Assembly: GCA_025360895.1 (NCBI GenBank)
Contig: JANYBF010000370.1
Location: 1 to 12,339 of the forward strand
Direction of reading: 5' to 3'
Origin: Verrucomicrobiota bacterium
GTDB lineage: Bacteria > Verrucomicrobiota > Verrucomicrobiia > Limisphaerales > JADLHS01
Length of the DNA stretch: 12,339 nucleotides
Below, one piece after another: positions 6,232 through 12,339 of this stretch. Positions within the stretch are counted from its first letter, which is position 1. Each line of letters opens with the position of its first letter. The notes beneath the pieces were generated by a model. It was not told the origin of the DNA. It worked only from the letters and a program-made list of their open reading frames with translations, and did not search any database. The position numbers and the translations under genes are program-made.

Positions 6232-6464
6232 ATGAACCCATCCACCATCATCGGACTGAAACCCGGCGCGATTGGCGTGATAGTTTGTTTTTTTGCCACA
6301 CTTGTTCTTATCAATCTCGGACTGCGGGCAGAGTTTTTTTGCTCCTGCTGGGCGTTGCCTCACTGCCGGCGATTGCGGTGATCGCCAGCCGGGCAGCCTA
6401 TGCGGCGGGTAAGAAAGACAGGTTGGTAGTGGAATTTAAGGATGTCTCGTCAGCAAAGGATTGA
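6232..6464 (+). pseudogene. Small two-helix membrane protein with a frame break in a T7 run
   Basis: From ATG at 6232 the frame encodes a hydrophobic helix (GAIGVIVCFFATLVLINLGL, about residues 12-31), reaches GAG plus seven T (6334-6340) and then turns into poor sequence (CSCWALPHCRRLR) ending at 6381. Reading one base back at the T7 run gives a second good helix (FLLLLGVASLPAIAVIASRA), then AAYAAGKKDRLVVEFKD and a stop at 6462-6464. Joined, the product has 77 residues, two transmembrane segments and a charged soluble tail. The two halves fit so well that a one-base loss in the homopolymer, or -1 slippage on it, is the best reading. I recognise no family. It may be a true mutation, an assembly error or programmed frameshifting. 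It stands alone on the plus strand between two minus-strand genes. Confidence 0.6.
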
Positions 6465-6587
6465 ATGAACCAAGCGCGTCGGAGGCTTCAAACCTGTCGT
6501 GTGGTGTCATCGTGCGGAAGTTCCTTTCAATTTGCTGTGAGCCCGCCCCGTGAAAGCCTGCGGCGAACAGGGCAGGCTGGCCGGTCT

Positions 6588-6613
6588 CGAGTTTGGTGAC
6601 TCGCCCACTTTTT
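6588..6613 (+). terminator. Weak candidate intrinsic terminator
   Basis: A 5-bp stem (CGAGT 6588-6592, ACTCG 6599-6603) with a 6-nt loop is followed by CCCAC and TTTTT at 6609-6613. It lies about 125 bp beyond the stop of the small membrane gene. The stem is short and the T run is not adjacent, so this is tentative. A further inverted repeat, AGCCTGC at 6555-6561 with GCAGGCT at 6572-6578, lies just before it. Confidence 0.25.
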
Positions 6614-6650
6614 CCGCGTTTTTTTTATTGCTTTGCGGCGAGTGTTTCAG

Positions 6651-6671
6651 GCAGCGAGTGGAACTCGCTGC
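6651..6671 (-). terminator. Perfect 9-bp hairpin after the ispF operon
   Basis: GCAGCGAGT (6651-6659) and ACTCGCTGC (6663-6671) form a perfect 9-bp inverted repeat with a 3-base loop, starting 8 bp beyond the stop codon of the 89-residue gene. No T run follows on either strand, so it would be a non-canonical terminator or a 3'-end stabiliser. It may also be a unit of a dispersed intergenic repeat. The related GCGGCGAGTG lies just before it at 6635-6644. Confidence 0.4.
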
Positions 6672-6679
6672 ATTCCAAA

Positions 6680-6949
6680 TTACACCTTCGTTTCGGGAAA
6701 CTTTTCCCGAATCCGGCGTCGGACGAGATCTTCATGCACCGGCTGCAAGCGGCGCCGGGTGACGAGACGCTCCACGGCGTCCAACAGTTCGAGCCAATCT
6801 TCCAGGGGCGGATTGGGCACGCTCTGCCACTGGTCAAAACGCTTTTCACGGTGGGAGAAAATCCATTCACCGCCAACGCGCTGGGCATTGACTTGCAGTT
6901 TGGCGCCGTCTTCCGTAACGCGCTTCCAACTAATTTCAGCTTTCGGCAT
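6680..6949 (-). CDS. Small conserved-looking protein downstream of ispF
   Basis: An 89-residue soluble protein without signal or membrane segment. The N-terminal half looks like beta strands (ISWKRVTEDGAKLQVNAQRV, then GEWIFSHREKRFDQWQ), followed by a tryptophan-containing helix (PPLEDWLELLDAVERLV) and a basic helical C-terminus (HEDLVRRRIREKFPE). It is a plausible compact alpha/beta domain rich in Arg and Glu. I do not recognise a named family. The ATG at 6949 lies 5 bp after the ispF stop, so the two genes are almost certainly co-transcribed and perhaps translationally coupled. A role in isoprenoid synthesis cannot be inferred from adjacency alone. Shadow ORFs on both strands cover the same bases but have poorer composition. 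Confidence 0.75.
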   Translation of the reverse strand: MPKAEISWKRVTEDGAKLQVNAQRVGGEWIFSHREKRFDQWQSVPNPPLEDWLELLDAVERLVTRRRLQPVHEDLVRRRIREKFPETKV

Positions 6950-6954
6950 GTCAG

Positions 6955-7434
6955 TTAAAACGGCAGATCCACACTCGCCACGGCTATGGCGGCAATTCCC
7001 TCTTCGCGCCCGATGAACCCCATGAGTTCATTGGTGGTTGCTTTGATGCCGATCTGGCGCTCCTGTAAACCCAGTGCATCCGCGATGGCTTTCTTCATCC
7101 CGGCAATGTGGGGATAAATCTTCGGGGCTTGCGCAATCACCGTGGCGTCCACATTCACGATGCGCCCGCTGCGTTGCAAGACCTGACGCGACGCCTCCGC
7201 CAGAAAAACCCGGCTCGGCACGCCTTTCCAGCGCGGATCGGTGTTGGGGAAAAAATGGCCGATGTCTTCCTCGCCGAGGGCGCCGAGAATCGCGTCACAG
7301 ATCGCGTGCATCAAGGCATCCGCGTCCGAGTGGCCGTCCAACCCTTTCGGGTGTGGAATCTCCACGCCGCCCAGAACGAGCTTTCGCCCGGCGACCAGTT
7401 GATGAACGTCGTAGCCAATCCCCACATGAACCAT
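6955..7434 (-). CDS. ispF: 2-C-methyl-D-erythritol 2,4-cyclodiphosphate synthase
   Basis: IspF converts CDP-methylerythritol 2-phosphate to methylerythritol 2,4-cyclodiphosphate and CMP in the non-mevalonate isoprenoid pathway. It acts in the cytoplasm as a trimer. The 159-residue length is typical. The metal ligands are present: Asp9 and His11 in GYDVH and His43 in DALMHAI. His35 and Asp39 of the flexible loop (GHSDAD) are present too, as are DIGHFFP near 57-63 and the C-terminal KATTNELMGFIGREEGIAAI. The start is ATG at 7434, immediately before the conserved VHVGIGYDVH, so there is little room for another start. No ispD is visible in the window. An 89-residue gene follows after 5 bp. The 111-bp gap upstream, towards the kinase gene, must contain its promoter or pass read-through; I found no convincing promoter there. 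Confidence 0.97.
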   Translation of the reverse strand: MVHVGIGYDVHQLVAGRKLVLGGVEIPHPKGLDGHSDADALMHAICDAILGALGEEDIGHFFPNTDPRWKGVPSRVFLAEASRQVLQRSGRIVNVDATVIAQAPKIYPHIAGMKKAIADALGLQERQIGIKATTNELMGFIGREEGIAAIAVASVDLPF

Positions 7435-7545
7435 GAGCAGAGTCTAGGAGACGTACCGATACCGAGAAAGACCTAATTATTCAAACCCCGCAACCAGTGA
7501 TACCGAATTGCAAGCAGGCGGGTGGGAACGCCGGACGCGAGTCCT

Positions 7546-8751
7546 TTACTTTCCCGTTTTTTCACCACCTGTTTCCAATTCAGCCGGCAGCGTGAAAATG
7601 AATTTTGTCCCGCGACCAACTTCACTTTCCACCCACACTTTGCCGCCGTGGGCCTGGACGATATGCTTCACGATGGACAAGCCCAACCCCGTCCCGCCCT
7701 GCTCCCGCGACCGCGCTTTATCCGCGCGATAAAACCGTTCAAAGACCCGCTCCAACGCCGCCGCCGGAATCCCCGGTCCGTCGTCCTGCACAAATATTTC
7801 CAGCTTGCCACCGTCCGTTTCCTGCCCCCCCACAATCACCGTTCCACCCTCCCGCCCGTATTTCACCGCGTTTTCCAGAAGGTTGCTCAAGATTTGTTCC
7901 GCCCGCGTTTCATCGGCATGCGCCATCAAGTCTGGCAGGTGATTAGTCAGGGTGACCTTGCGCGCCGCTGCTTGGATTTTAAGATCTCCCAAGCAACGTT
8001 CCACTACCGACCGGATGTTCAGCGATTGACAATTCAACGCCACCCGGCCCGATTCGAGCGCCGAGATCGTCAGTAAATCCTGGATAAGCAAATCCAACCG
8101 GCGCGCGTTGCGATCAATTGTCTGGAGGAATTTCGTAGCCACTTCTGGATCGTCTTTCGCGCCGTCGAGCAGCGTTTCGGTGTAACCTTTGATGAGCGAA
8201 AGTGGCGTGCGTAATTCGTGGCTGACGTTGCCCACGAATTCCTCGCGCGTCCGTTCGAGCTGTTTCAGGCGCGTCAGATCGTGGAGGACTAGAATGGTCC
8301 CCTGCCGCTCGCCACTACCGTTCAGAACGATGGCGGCACTAACTTGAAGCCAGCGCTCCGCCGGGCCGGGAAATTTCAGCTCCCGATCCAGCCACGGCTG
8401 ATTCGGTCCGAGGGATTCGACCATTTCCGCAAGCTCATGCAGACGCAAGACCTCCAGCACCGTTTTACCGAGGACCACGTCCGTAGCTTCAAAAAGTTTC
8501 TTGAAAGCGCGATTGGCCAGTTGCACGCGCCCGCGCTCGTCGAGCAGCAATAACCCTTCGACCATGCTGTTGAAGATGGCCGACTGCTGGGCCCGATGCT
8601 CCAAGGCTTCAGCCGCCAGCCGGTGTTTGAGGTTTTTAATTTCGCCCGCCGTGGTCTCCGTCACCCGACGAAATTCACCCCGCCACCAAACCTGCAGGGC
8701 AAATAGCAGCGCGAACAAAAAGATAATGATAATAGTGGACCAAACCGGCAT
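7546..8751 (-). CDS. phoR: PhoR-like sensor histidine kinase
   Basis: A 401-residue membrane-bound sensor kinase. An N-terminal transmembrane segment lies at about residues 5-22. A PAS domain follows at about 55-160 (SAIFNSMVEGLLLLDERGRV). The HisKA domain has phospho-accepting His178 in VSHELRTPLSLIKGY. The ATPase domain shows the N box (Asn290, LLENAVKY), G1 (DDGPGIP, 323-329), F box (FERFYRAD) and G2 (GGTGLGLSI, 352-360). Only one membrane segment and no periplasmic domain are visible, as in PhoR-type phosphate sensors, which read the state of the Pst transporter through PhoU rather than binding phosphate. Its ATG is 5 bp after the stop of the response regulator, so the two form one operon. 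No pst or phoU gene is in the window, so the phosphate role is inferred from architecture. Confidence 0.9.
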   Translation of the reverse strand: MPVWSTIIIIFLFALLFALQVWWRGEFRRVTETTAGEIKNLKHRLAAEALEHRAQQSAIFNSMVEGLLLLDERGRVQLANRAFKKLFEATDVVLGKTVLEVLRLHELAEMVESLGPNQPWLDRELKFPGPAERWLQVSAAIVLNGSGERQGTILVLHDLTRLKQLERTREEFVGNVSHELRTPLSLIKGYTETLLDGAKDDPEVATKFLQTIDRNARRLDLLIQDLLTISALESGRVALNCQSLNIRSVVERCLGDLKIQAAARKVTLTNHLPDLMAHADETRAEQILSNLLENAVKYGREGGTVIVGGQETDGGKLEIFVQDDGPGIPAAALERVFERFYRADKARSREQGGTGLGLSIVKHIVQAHGGKVWVESEVGRGTKFIFTLPAELETGGEKTGK

Positions 8752-8756
8752 GGCGT

Positions 8757-9440
8757 TCAGTTTTCGACAAACCGATAGCCGACCCCGCGCACGGTATCGA
8801 GAAATTTCGCCGCCGGGCCCAGTTTCTCGCGCAGCCGCCGCATGTGCGTGTCCACGGTGCGGGTGTCAATGAGGGTGTCGTATTCCCACACATCCCGCAG
8901 CAAGGCGTCGCGTGACTGCACGCGACCCGAGCGTTGTGCGAGCACCGTCAGCAGTTTGAATTCGGTGGCGGTGAGCTCGAACGCCTTGCCCTTCCAGGTC
9001 GCCAGATGCTTTGGCACGTCAATCAGCAGATCACCGAATCGCATGGATTCCCGCGCCTCGGTCTTTTGCTTGCCGCGCTCCAGAAGTTTTTTGACGCGCA
9101 ACACCAACTCGCGTGGACTGAACGGTTTCGTCACGTAATCGTCGGCGCCCAGCTCCAGCCCCAGCACGCGGTCAATCTCCGCCGCCTTGGCCGTGAGCAT
9201 GAGAATGGGAATTTTTGCCGTGGCGGCGTCTCGTCGCAACAATTTGCAAACCTCCAAGCCGTCAATCTCCGGGAGCATCAGGTCCAGCACCATGAGGGCG
9301 GGCAAGTTGGCCTTGGCCTTCTTCAACGCTTCGTCGCCGTCCACCGCTGTAATCACGTCATAGCCCGCCTGCTTCAGGTTGAACTCCACCAGTTCCACCG
9401 CCTCCGGCTCATCATCCACCACGAGGATTTTCTGCTTCAT
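8757..9440 (-). CDS. phoB: PhoB-like OmpR-family response regulator
   Basis: A 227-residue DNA-binding response regulator. The receiver (about residues 1-120) has the acidic pair Asp9/Asp10 with Glu11, phospho-acceptor Asp53 in LMVLDLMLPEIDGLEV, Thr83 and Lys105 (TKPFSPREL). The C-terminal winged helix (about 132-227) has the OmpR/PhoB hallmarks: FELTATEFKLLTVLAQRSGR, a recognition helix region with DTRTVDTHMRRLREKLG, and the final VRGVGYRF. It is the partner of the kinase gene that begins 5 bp downstream. Length and features are closest to PhoB, the activator of the phosphate-starvation regulon. The ATG at 9440 is directly before KQKILVVDDE, leaving no doubt about the start. Three 11-bp-period direct repeats lie 60-90 bp upstream and suggest autoregulation. 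Confidence 0.9.
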   Translation of the reverse strand: MKQKILVVDDEPEAVELVEFNLKQAGYDVITAVDGDEALKKAKANLPALMVLDLMLPEIDGLEVCKLLRRDAATAKIPILMLTAKAAEIDRVLGLELGADDYVTKPFSPRELVLRVKKLLERGKQKTEARESMRFGDLLIDVPKHLATWKGKAFELTATEFKLLTVLAQRSGRVQSRDALLRDVWEYDTLIDTRTVDTHMRRLREKLGPAAKFLDTVRGVGYRFVEN

Positions 9441-9499
9441 CAGGTCGCTTGAATAGCACGGCGCCGCAGGCGAGACAATGCAAACGACGCAACAACCTT

Positions 9500-9529
9500 G
9501 TTACGGGATTGTCACGAACCGGTGACGAA
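9500..9529 (-). promoter_or_regulatory. Pho-box-like array of 11-bp direct repeats upstream of the phoB-like gene
   Basis: On the minus strand TTCGTCAC (9529-9522), TTCGTGAC (9518-9511) and CCCGTAAC (9507-9500) recur with an exact 11-bp period. A weaker fourth unit, GTTGTTGC, is at 9496-9489. Tandem repeats with 11-bp spacing are the hallmark of sites bound by PhoB/OmpR-family regulators, though the bases differ from the Escherichia coli Pho box. The array fills the gap between the upstream stop (9530) and the regulator gene (ATG at 9440). A possible extended -10 (TGCTATTCA) lies at about 9452-9460. The same bases also form an inverted GTCAC-N6-GTGAC. Confidence 0.5.
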
Positions 9530-10663
9530 TCACTTTTTCCGCCGCCAGGCAGCCACAAACATCCCGTTGCCGCTCAAATCATGCGGCCAGATGGTCAGCG
9601 TGGCTGCGCTCGTGAGCGCGCGGCTGATCTTTTCCGCGGGCAAGACCATCGGCTCAAACTCGGGATGGCTGGCAGTGAACAATTCCGCCACCTCCGTCGT
9701 TTCCGCCCGCGTCAATGTGCATACCGAGTAAATCAATTTGCCACCGGACTTCACGCTCGCAGCGACGTTTGTCAGCAAGCGCTTCTGCACCGCTGACAAC
9801 TCCAGCACATCCTTCAAATCAGTCGTCCAGCGTGCGTGTGGATTTCGCTGCCATGTCCCCACGCCGCTGCACGGAGCGTCCACCAGCACGCCGTCGAACT
9901 TCGTCTTCGTCGGCAGCTTCGCGCCGCCATCCCAAAGTTCCGCGCGGTAATTGAAGACTTTTGCCCGGGCCGTGCGCCGCTTGAGCTTCTGCAACCGCCA
10001 CGCCGCGCGGTCGCTCGCCCAAATCAATCCCTTGTTCTGCATGAAGTCCGACAGGTGCAACAGTTTGCCACCTTCCCCGGCACAAGCGTCCCACCAAGTC
10101 TCACCCGGCTTCGGATCACAAATTACTCCCACCGCCTGTGAACTGATGTCCTGAATCTCGAACTCGCCCGCATGAAACTCCGGGGTCTTGAACAAATCAG
10201 TTTCCCCCTCGTAAACCAACGCCTCCGGAAAGGTTGGACCGACGTGCGTTCCGGGCAATTTATCCAGCATGGCCGCCGCCTGCCCGCGCTTCACGCGCAA
10301 CCACAACTTGGGTTCACGTTGTAGCGAGCGCAACCAGTCGTCGCTCACGTCCATTTGTTCCCCCGTCCACGCCGGCACGGCCTTCGCGCGCAACTCCGCC
10401 ATCGGCACGGAAGCCGGATTCGCTCGAAACCGCTCGGCCAACCGTAGCGCCAGCCGCATCTTACCTTCCACCCCGCCTCGTTCGTCACGCAGCCAAATGT
10501 GCCAACGGTAATATAGAAAAACTGTTTTACTGACTTCGGTCGCGTCGAAGGGTGCCAGATTGCGCGTCTGCTTGAGCACCTCACGCAACGCCGCATCAGC
10601 GCGGTTGTCCCGACTCGTGCTTCGGATCACTTCCGTTGCGATTTGTTGAACGAGATAACTCAT
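9530..10663 (-). CDS. RsmB-like 16S rRNA cytosine-5 methyltransferase (NOL1/NOP2/Sun family)
   Basis: A 377-residue SAM-dependent RNA m5C methyltransferase. The N-terminal 130 residues are helical and of NusB/RsmB type. The catalytic domain follows: SAM-binding motif DACAGEGGK (192-200), Asp218 in WASDRA, DAPCSGVGTWQRNP (262-275) with Cys265, and the nucleophile Cys315 in IYSVCTLTRAET. Two cysteines in these positions are diagnostic of the family: one attacks C6 of cytosine, the other helps release product. Closest to RsmB (16S C967), but RsmF or related enzymes cannot be excluded. The frame is open to 10756, overlapping dinB; I chose ATG at 10663 because MSYLVQQIATEV begins a normal helical domain and the extension is only the dinB end read in another frame. 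It lies 40 bp downstream of dinB, so the two are probably co-transcribed. Confidence 0.88.
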   Translation of the reverse strand: MSYLVQQIATEVIRSTSRDNRADAALREVLKQTRNLAPFDATEVSKTVFLYYRWHIWLRDERGGVEGKMRLALRLAERFRANPASVPMAELRAKAVPAWTGEQMDVSDDWLRSLQREPKLWLRVKRGQAAAMLDKLPGTHVGPTFPEALVYEGETDLFKTPEFHAGEFEIQDISSQAVGVICDPKPGETWWDACAGEGGKLLHLSDFMQNKGLIWASDRAAWRLQKLKRRTARAKVFNYRAELWDGGAKLPTKTKFDGVLVDAPCSGVGTWQRNPHARWTTDLKDVLELSAVQKRLLTNVAASVKSGGKLIYSVCTLTRAETTEVAELFTASHPEFEPMVLPAEKISRALTSAATLTIWPHDLSGNGMFVAAWRRKK

Positions 10664-10703
10664 CCCCCGCAGCTTGCACTCTATGGATGAGTTTGGCGAG
10701 CCT

Positions 10704-11789
10704 TCAGCTTCCAAACGGCAGGCGGAGTTGACTTGCCCGCGCCTCTGCCAAGCCACTCACTCCCAACCCGATCAAACGCAACGGCCGATTCACCAATCGC
10801 TCCCGCGCCAGCAACCAGCAACCGAGCCGGTAAATCTCTTTCGCATCAGTTAGTGGCTCTTCCAGGGAAATCTGCCGGGTGAGACTCGTAAAATCTCCGT
10901 AACGGATTTTCACCTGGACCGTGTGCGCCGCCAGCCGACGCTTCGCGAGGCTACTTGCCACATCCTCGGACTGCTCTTTCAAACACGCCCGCAACGTCGG
11001 CCGGTCATCCGTGTCGCGCAAAAACGTGTTCTCGCTGCTGATACTTTTCACCTCATCGCCCAGTTCGAGCGCTCGATCATCCTCGCCAAAGGCAAAGCGC
11101 TTCAACTCTGTCCCCCACGAACCGACCAAGGCCCGCAAGTCACCAGCATAGTTCCGCAAATCGCCGACGGTCTGGATTCCGGCGCGGTGCAAGTTCTCCT
11201 CCGTAACTTTGCCAACGCCATGCAGCGACCGCACGGGCAGCGGCTTCAGAAACGCCATCTTCTCTGAATCGCCAATGAGCGTGAGTCCGTCCGGCTTCTG
11301 GAAATCGCTCGCCAGTTTCGCGAGCAGTTTGTTCGGCGCGATCCCAATCGTGGCCGTGAGTCCACGCCGTTTGTGAATCGCGGCTTTGATCTGCCGTGCG
11401 AGGGGCCGGGCGAGTTCCAGACTTTCATCTGCGGTCGCCGCCTGATGTTGCGCGGACACATCCATGTAAGCTTCGTCCACCGAAACCTGCTGGATCAATT
11501 CGCCGACGAACTCCTGCACGATGCCCATGATCTCGTGGGATTCGTTTCGATACGCCTCCATCCGTGGTCGTACGAACACTCCCTTGGGACACAACCGCCC
11601 CGCCGTCACACTCGGCATCGCCGAGCGCACGCCAAATTTCCGCGCTTCATAACTGGCCGCCGCCACCACGCCCCGCTGTGTGGGCGGCGAACCAACGATG
11701 ACAGGCTTCCCTTTCAACGCGGGATTGTCGCGCTGCTCCACGGACGCGTAGAACGCATCCATGTCGAGATGGAAAATGACGCGGTACAC
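10704..11789 (-). CDS. dinB: DNA polymerase IV
   Basis: A 361-residue Y-family translesion polymerase, which copies past damaged bases with low fidelity. The catalytic metal ligands are Asp9 in FHLDMDAFYASVEQRD and Asp105/Glu106 in VSVDEAYMD. Phe13 is the expected steric gate. The little-finger domain is present (SISSENTFLRDTDDRPTL; AHTVQVKIRYGDFTSLTRQ), and the C-terminus ends in QLRLPF (354-359), a beta-clamp-binding motif. Length is typical. The start is GTG at 11789, since an in-frame TAA lies 27 bp upstream and no ATG comes before the conserved region. A perfect palindrome (11825-11839) lies 35 bp upstream. The RsmB-like gene follows 40 bp downstream. Damage-inducible expression is usual for dinB, but no recognised LexA site is visible. 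Confidence 0.96.
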   Translation of the reverse strand: MYRVIFHLDMDAFYASVEQRDNPALKGKPVIVGSPPTQRGVVAAASYEARKFGVRSAMPSVTAGRLCPKGVFVRPRMEAYRNESHEIMGIVQEFVGELIQQVSVDEAYMDVSAQHQAATADESLELARPLARQIKAAIHKRRGLTATIGIAPNKLLAKLASDFQKPDGLTLIGDSEKMAFLKPLPVRSLHGVGKVTEENLHRAGIQTVGDLRNYAGDLRALVGSWGTELKRFAFGEDDRALELGDEVKSISSENTFLRDTDDRPTLRACLKEQSEDVASSLAKRRLAAHTVQVKIRYGDFTSLTRQISLEEPLTDAKEIYRLGCWLLARERLVNRPLRLIGLGVSGLAEARASQLRLPFGS

Positions 11790-11824
11790 ACGTGCAAAAA
11801 TTGACCTCGCAACTTAAGCGTCGC

Positions 11825-11839
11825 CCGGAATCATTCCGG
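11825..11839. repeat. Perfect 15-bp palindrome between the propeller gene and dinB
   Basis: CCGGAAT-C-ATTCCGG is a perfect 7-bp inverted repeat around one base. It starts one base after the stop codon of the upstream propeller gene and ends 35 bp before the dinB GTG. The short loop suits an operator bound by a dimer better than an RNA hairpin (which would need at most six pairs and a triloop). No T run follows. It may regulate dinB, or be a weak terminator. Confidence 0.45.
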
Positions 11840-11840
11840 C

Positions 11841-12339
11841 TCACCGCAGAATTTCGCCCTTGGTCACGTCGCCCAGGATGTCCAGCAGTTGCACTTGGGA
11901 AAGCGCCTTGAAGTTCTTCGTGTCATCGAACGACCAGACAACTTTCTTGTCGCGCGTGACTTCAAGCAGATGTGGTTGCTCGCCGGCGTGCCCGTGTCCG
12001 AGATAATTTACAAAGACCGTATTCCCGTTGGGCAAACGCTGGCAGCCCGCCATCAATCGAAGTGGGTTGCCGGGCAGATCATTCTCATTCAACTCCCAAA
12101 CCACCTTCTCGGCCGCATCAAGTTCGATGACCTTATGACCGTCGCCACAGGTGATCAACAGATGGCCGTCCGGTAACGGCACCACTTCATGCACATCGCC
12201 GGGGACTTTGATTTCACGCAACACTTTTCCATCCCCGTCCAATTCCACAACTTTGTGTTCGCCTTTGAAACAGACCAGATAGTGGCCGTCCTTGGCCTTG
12301 CGCGTGCCACGGAACTGATCGTGCCGCCCGATTTTAGGC
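11841..12339 (-). CDS. PQQ-like beta-propeller protein, C-terminal part
   Basis: The frame is open from the window's right edge to TGA at 11841-11843, so the 5' part of the gene is missing; the GTG at 12248 is internal. About 165 residues are visible. They contain repeated four-strand propeller blades: KDGHYLVCFKGEHKVVELDG, then VHEVVPLPDGHLLITCGDGH with KVIELD, then CQRLPNGNTVFVNYLGHG and HLLEVTRDKKVVWSFDD. The pattern of P-D/N-G-(H/N)-L/T followed by V-x-E-L/V-D/T and a K-V-V-W strand is typical of PQQ-like and arylsulfotransferase-like propellers. Such proteins often lie outside the cytoplasm, but a signal peptide would be in the missing part. No catalytic residues can be assigned. The stop is 51 bp before dinB, with a palindrome in between, so shared transcription is possible. 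Confidence 0.75.
   Translation of the reverse strand, partial: PKIGRHDQFRGTRKAKDGHYLVCFKGEHKVVELDGDGKVLREIKVPGDVHEVVPLPDGHLLITCGDGHKVIELDAAEKVVWELNENDLPGNPLRLMAGCQRLPNGNTVFVNYLGHGHAGEQPHLLEVTRDKKVVWSFDDTKNFKALSQVQLLDILGDVTKGEILR

Noticed and set aside
6465..6599. 44-codon plus-strand ORF (ATG 6465) directly after the small membrane gene
   Set aside because: Arg/Ser-rich composition without a pattern, and it runs through the hairpin strip; it looks like a chance ORF.
7531..7546. GGAC-GCGA-GTCC hairpin followed by TTTAC as a terminator next to the kinase gene
   Set aside because: The stem is only 4 bp and the T-rich side is on the plus strand, where no gene needs it.
7522..8076. 184-codon plus-strand ORF opposite the kinase gene
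   Set aside because: It is antisense to the intact kinase ATPase domain and has no domain of its own.
10664..10756. 31-codon upstream extension of the methyltransferase frame
   Set aside because: It overlaps the 3' end of dinB, including its clamp-binding motif, and reads as non-coding in this frame.

Overview
The window is about 12.3 kb of GC-rich bacterial chromosome, dense in genes, mostly on the minus strand. No mobile element, tRNA, rRNA or CRISPR array was seen. Most genes are housekeeping or regulatory. The mix (HrpA with its long C-terminal domain, a PhoB/PhoR-type pair, IspF, DinB, an RsmB-like methyltransferase, a HEAT-repeat protein, a receiver-PATAN regulator with Roadblock/LC7 proteins, a PQQ-like propeller), frequent GTG starts and weak ribosome binding sites would suit Verrucomicrobiota or a related PVC-type lineage. 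That is inference from gene style, not a proven placement.

Layout. 1-645 (+) is the C-terminal end of an HrpA-type RNA helicase cut by the window edge. 678-845 (-) is a likely tiny membrane protein. 1076-1780 (+) is an unrecognised 234-residue protein. From 5352 down to 1794 (-) runs a likely transcription unit: HEAT-repeat protein, receiver-PATAN response regulator, two Roadblock/LC7-like proteins and a cupin. 5578-5997 (-) is a DUF309 protein. 6232-6464 (+) is a small two-helix membrane protein whose frame is broken in a run of seven T. 6680-7434 (-) holds ispF and a small conserved-looking partner. 7546-9440 (-) is a PhoR/PhoB-like two-component pair preceded by an 11-bp-period repeat array. 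9530-11789 (-) holds an RsmB-like rRNA methyltransferase and DNA polymerase IV (dinB). 11841-12339 (-) is the C-terminal part of a beta-propeller protein that runs off the window.

The most interesting block is 2298-5352. It joins a phosphorylation input (receiver), a PATAN output domain, two small Roadblock/LC7 proteins of the kind that act on Ras-like GTPases, and a helical-repeat scaffold. This resembles polarity or pilus-control signalling, but no GTPase or pilus gene lies in the window. The regulator and the first Roadblock gene overlap by 128 bp in different frames, so they may be one protein broken by a one-base indel. Two other places (a T6 run upstream of the HEAT gene and a T7 run in the small membrane gene) show the same signature, so base-level accuracy should be checked before biology is drawn from these breaks.
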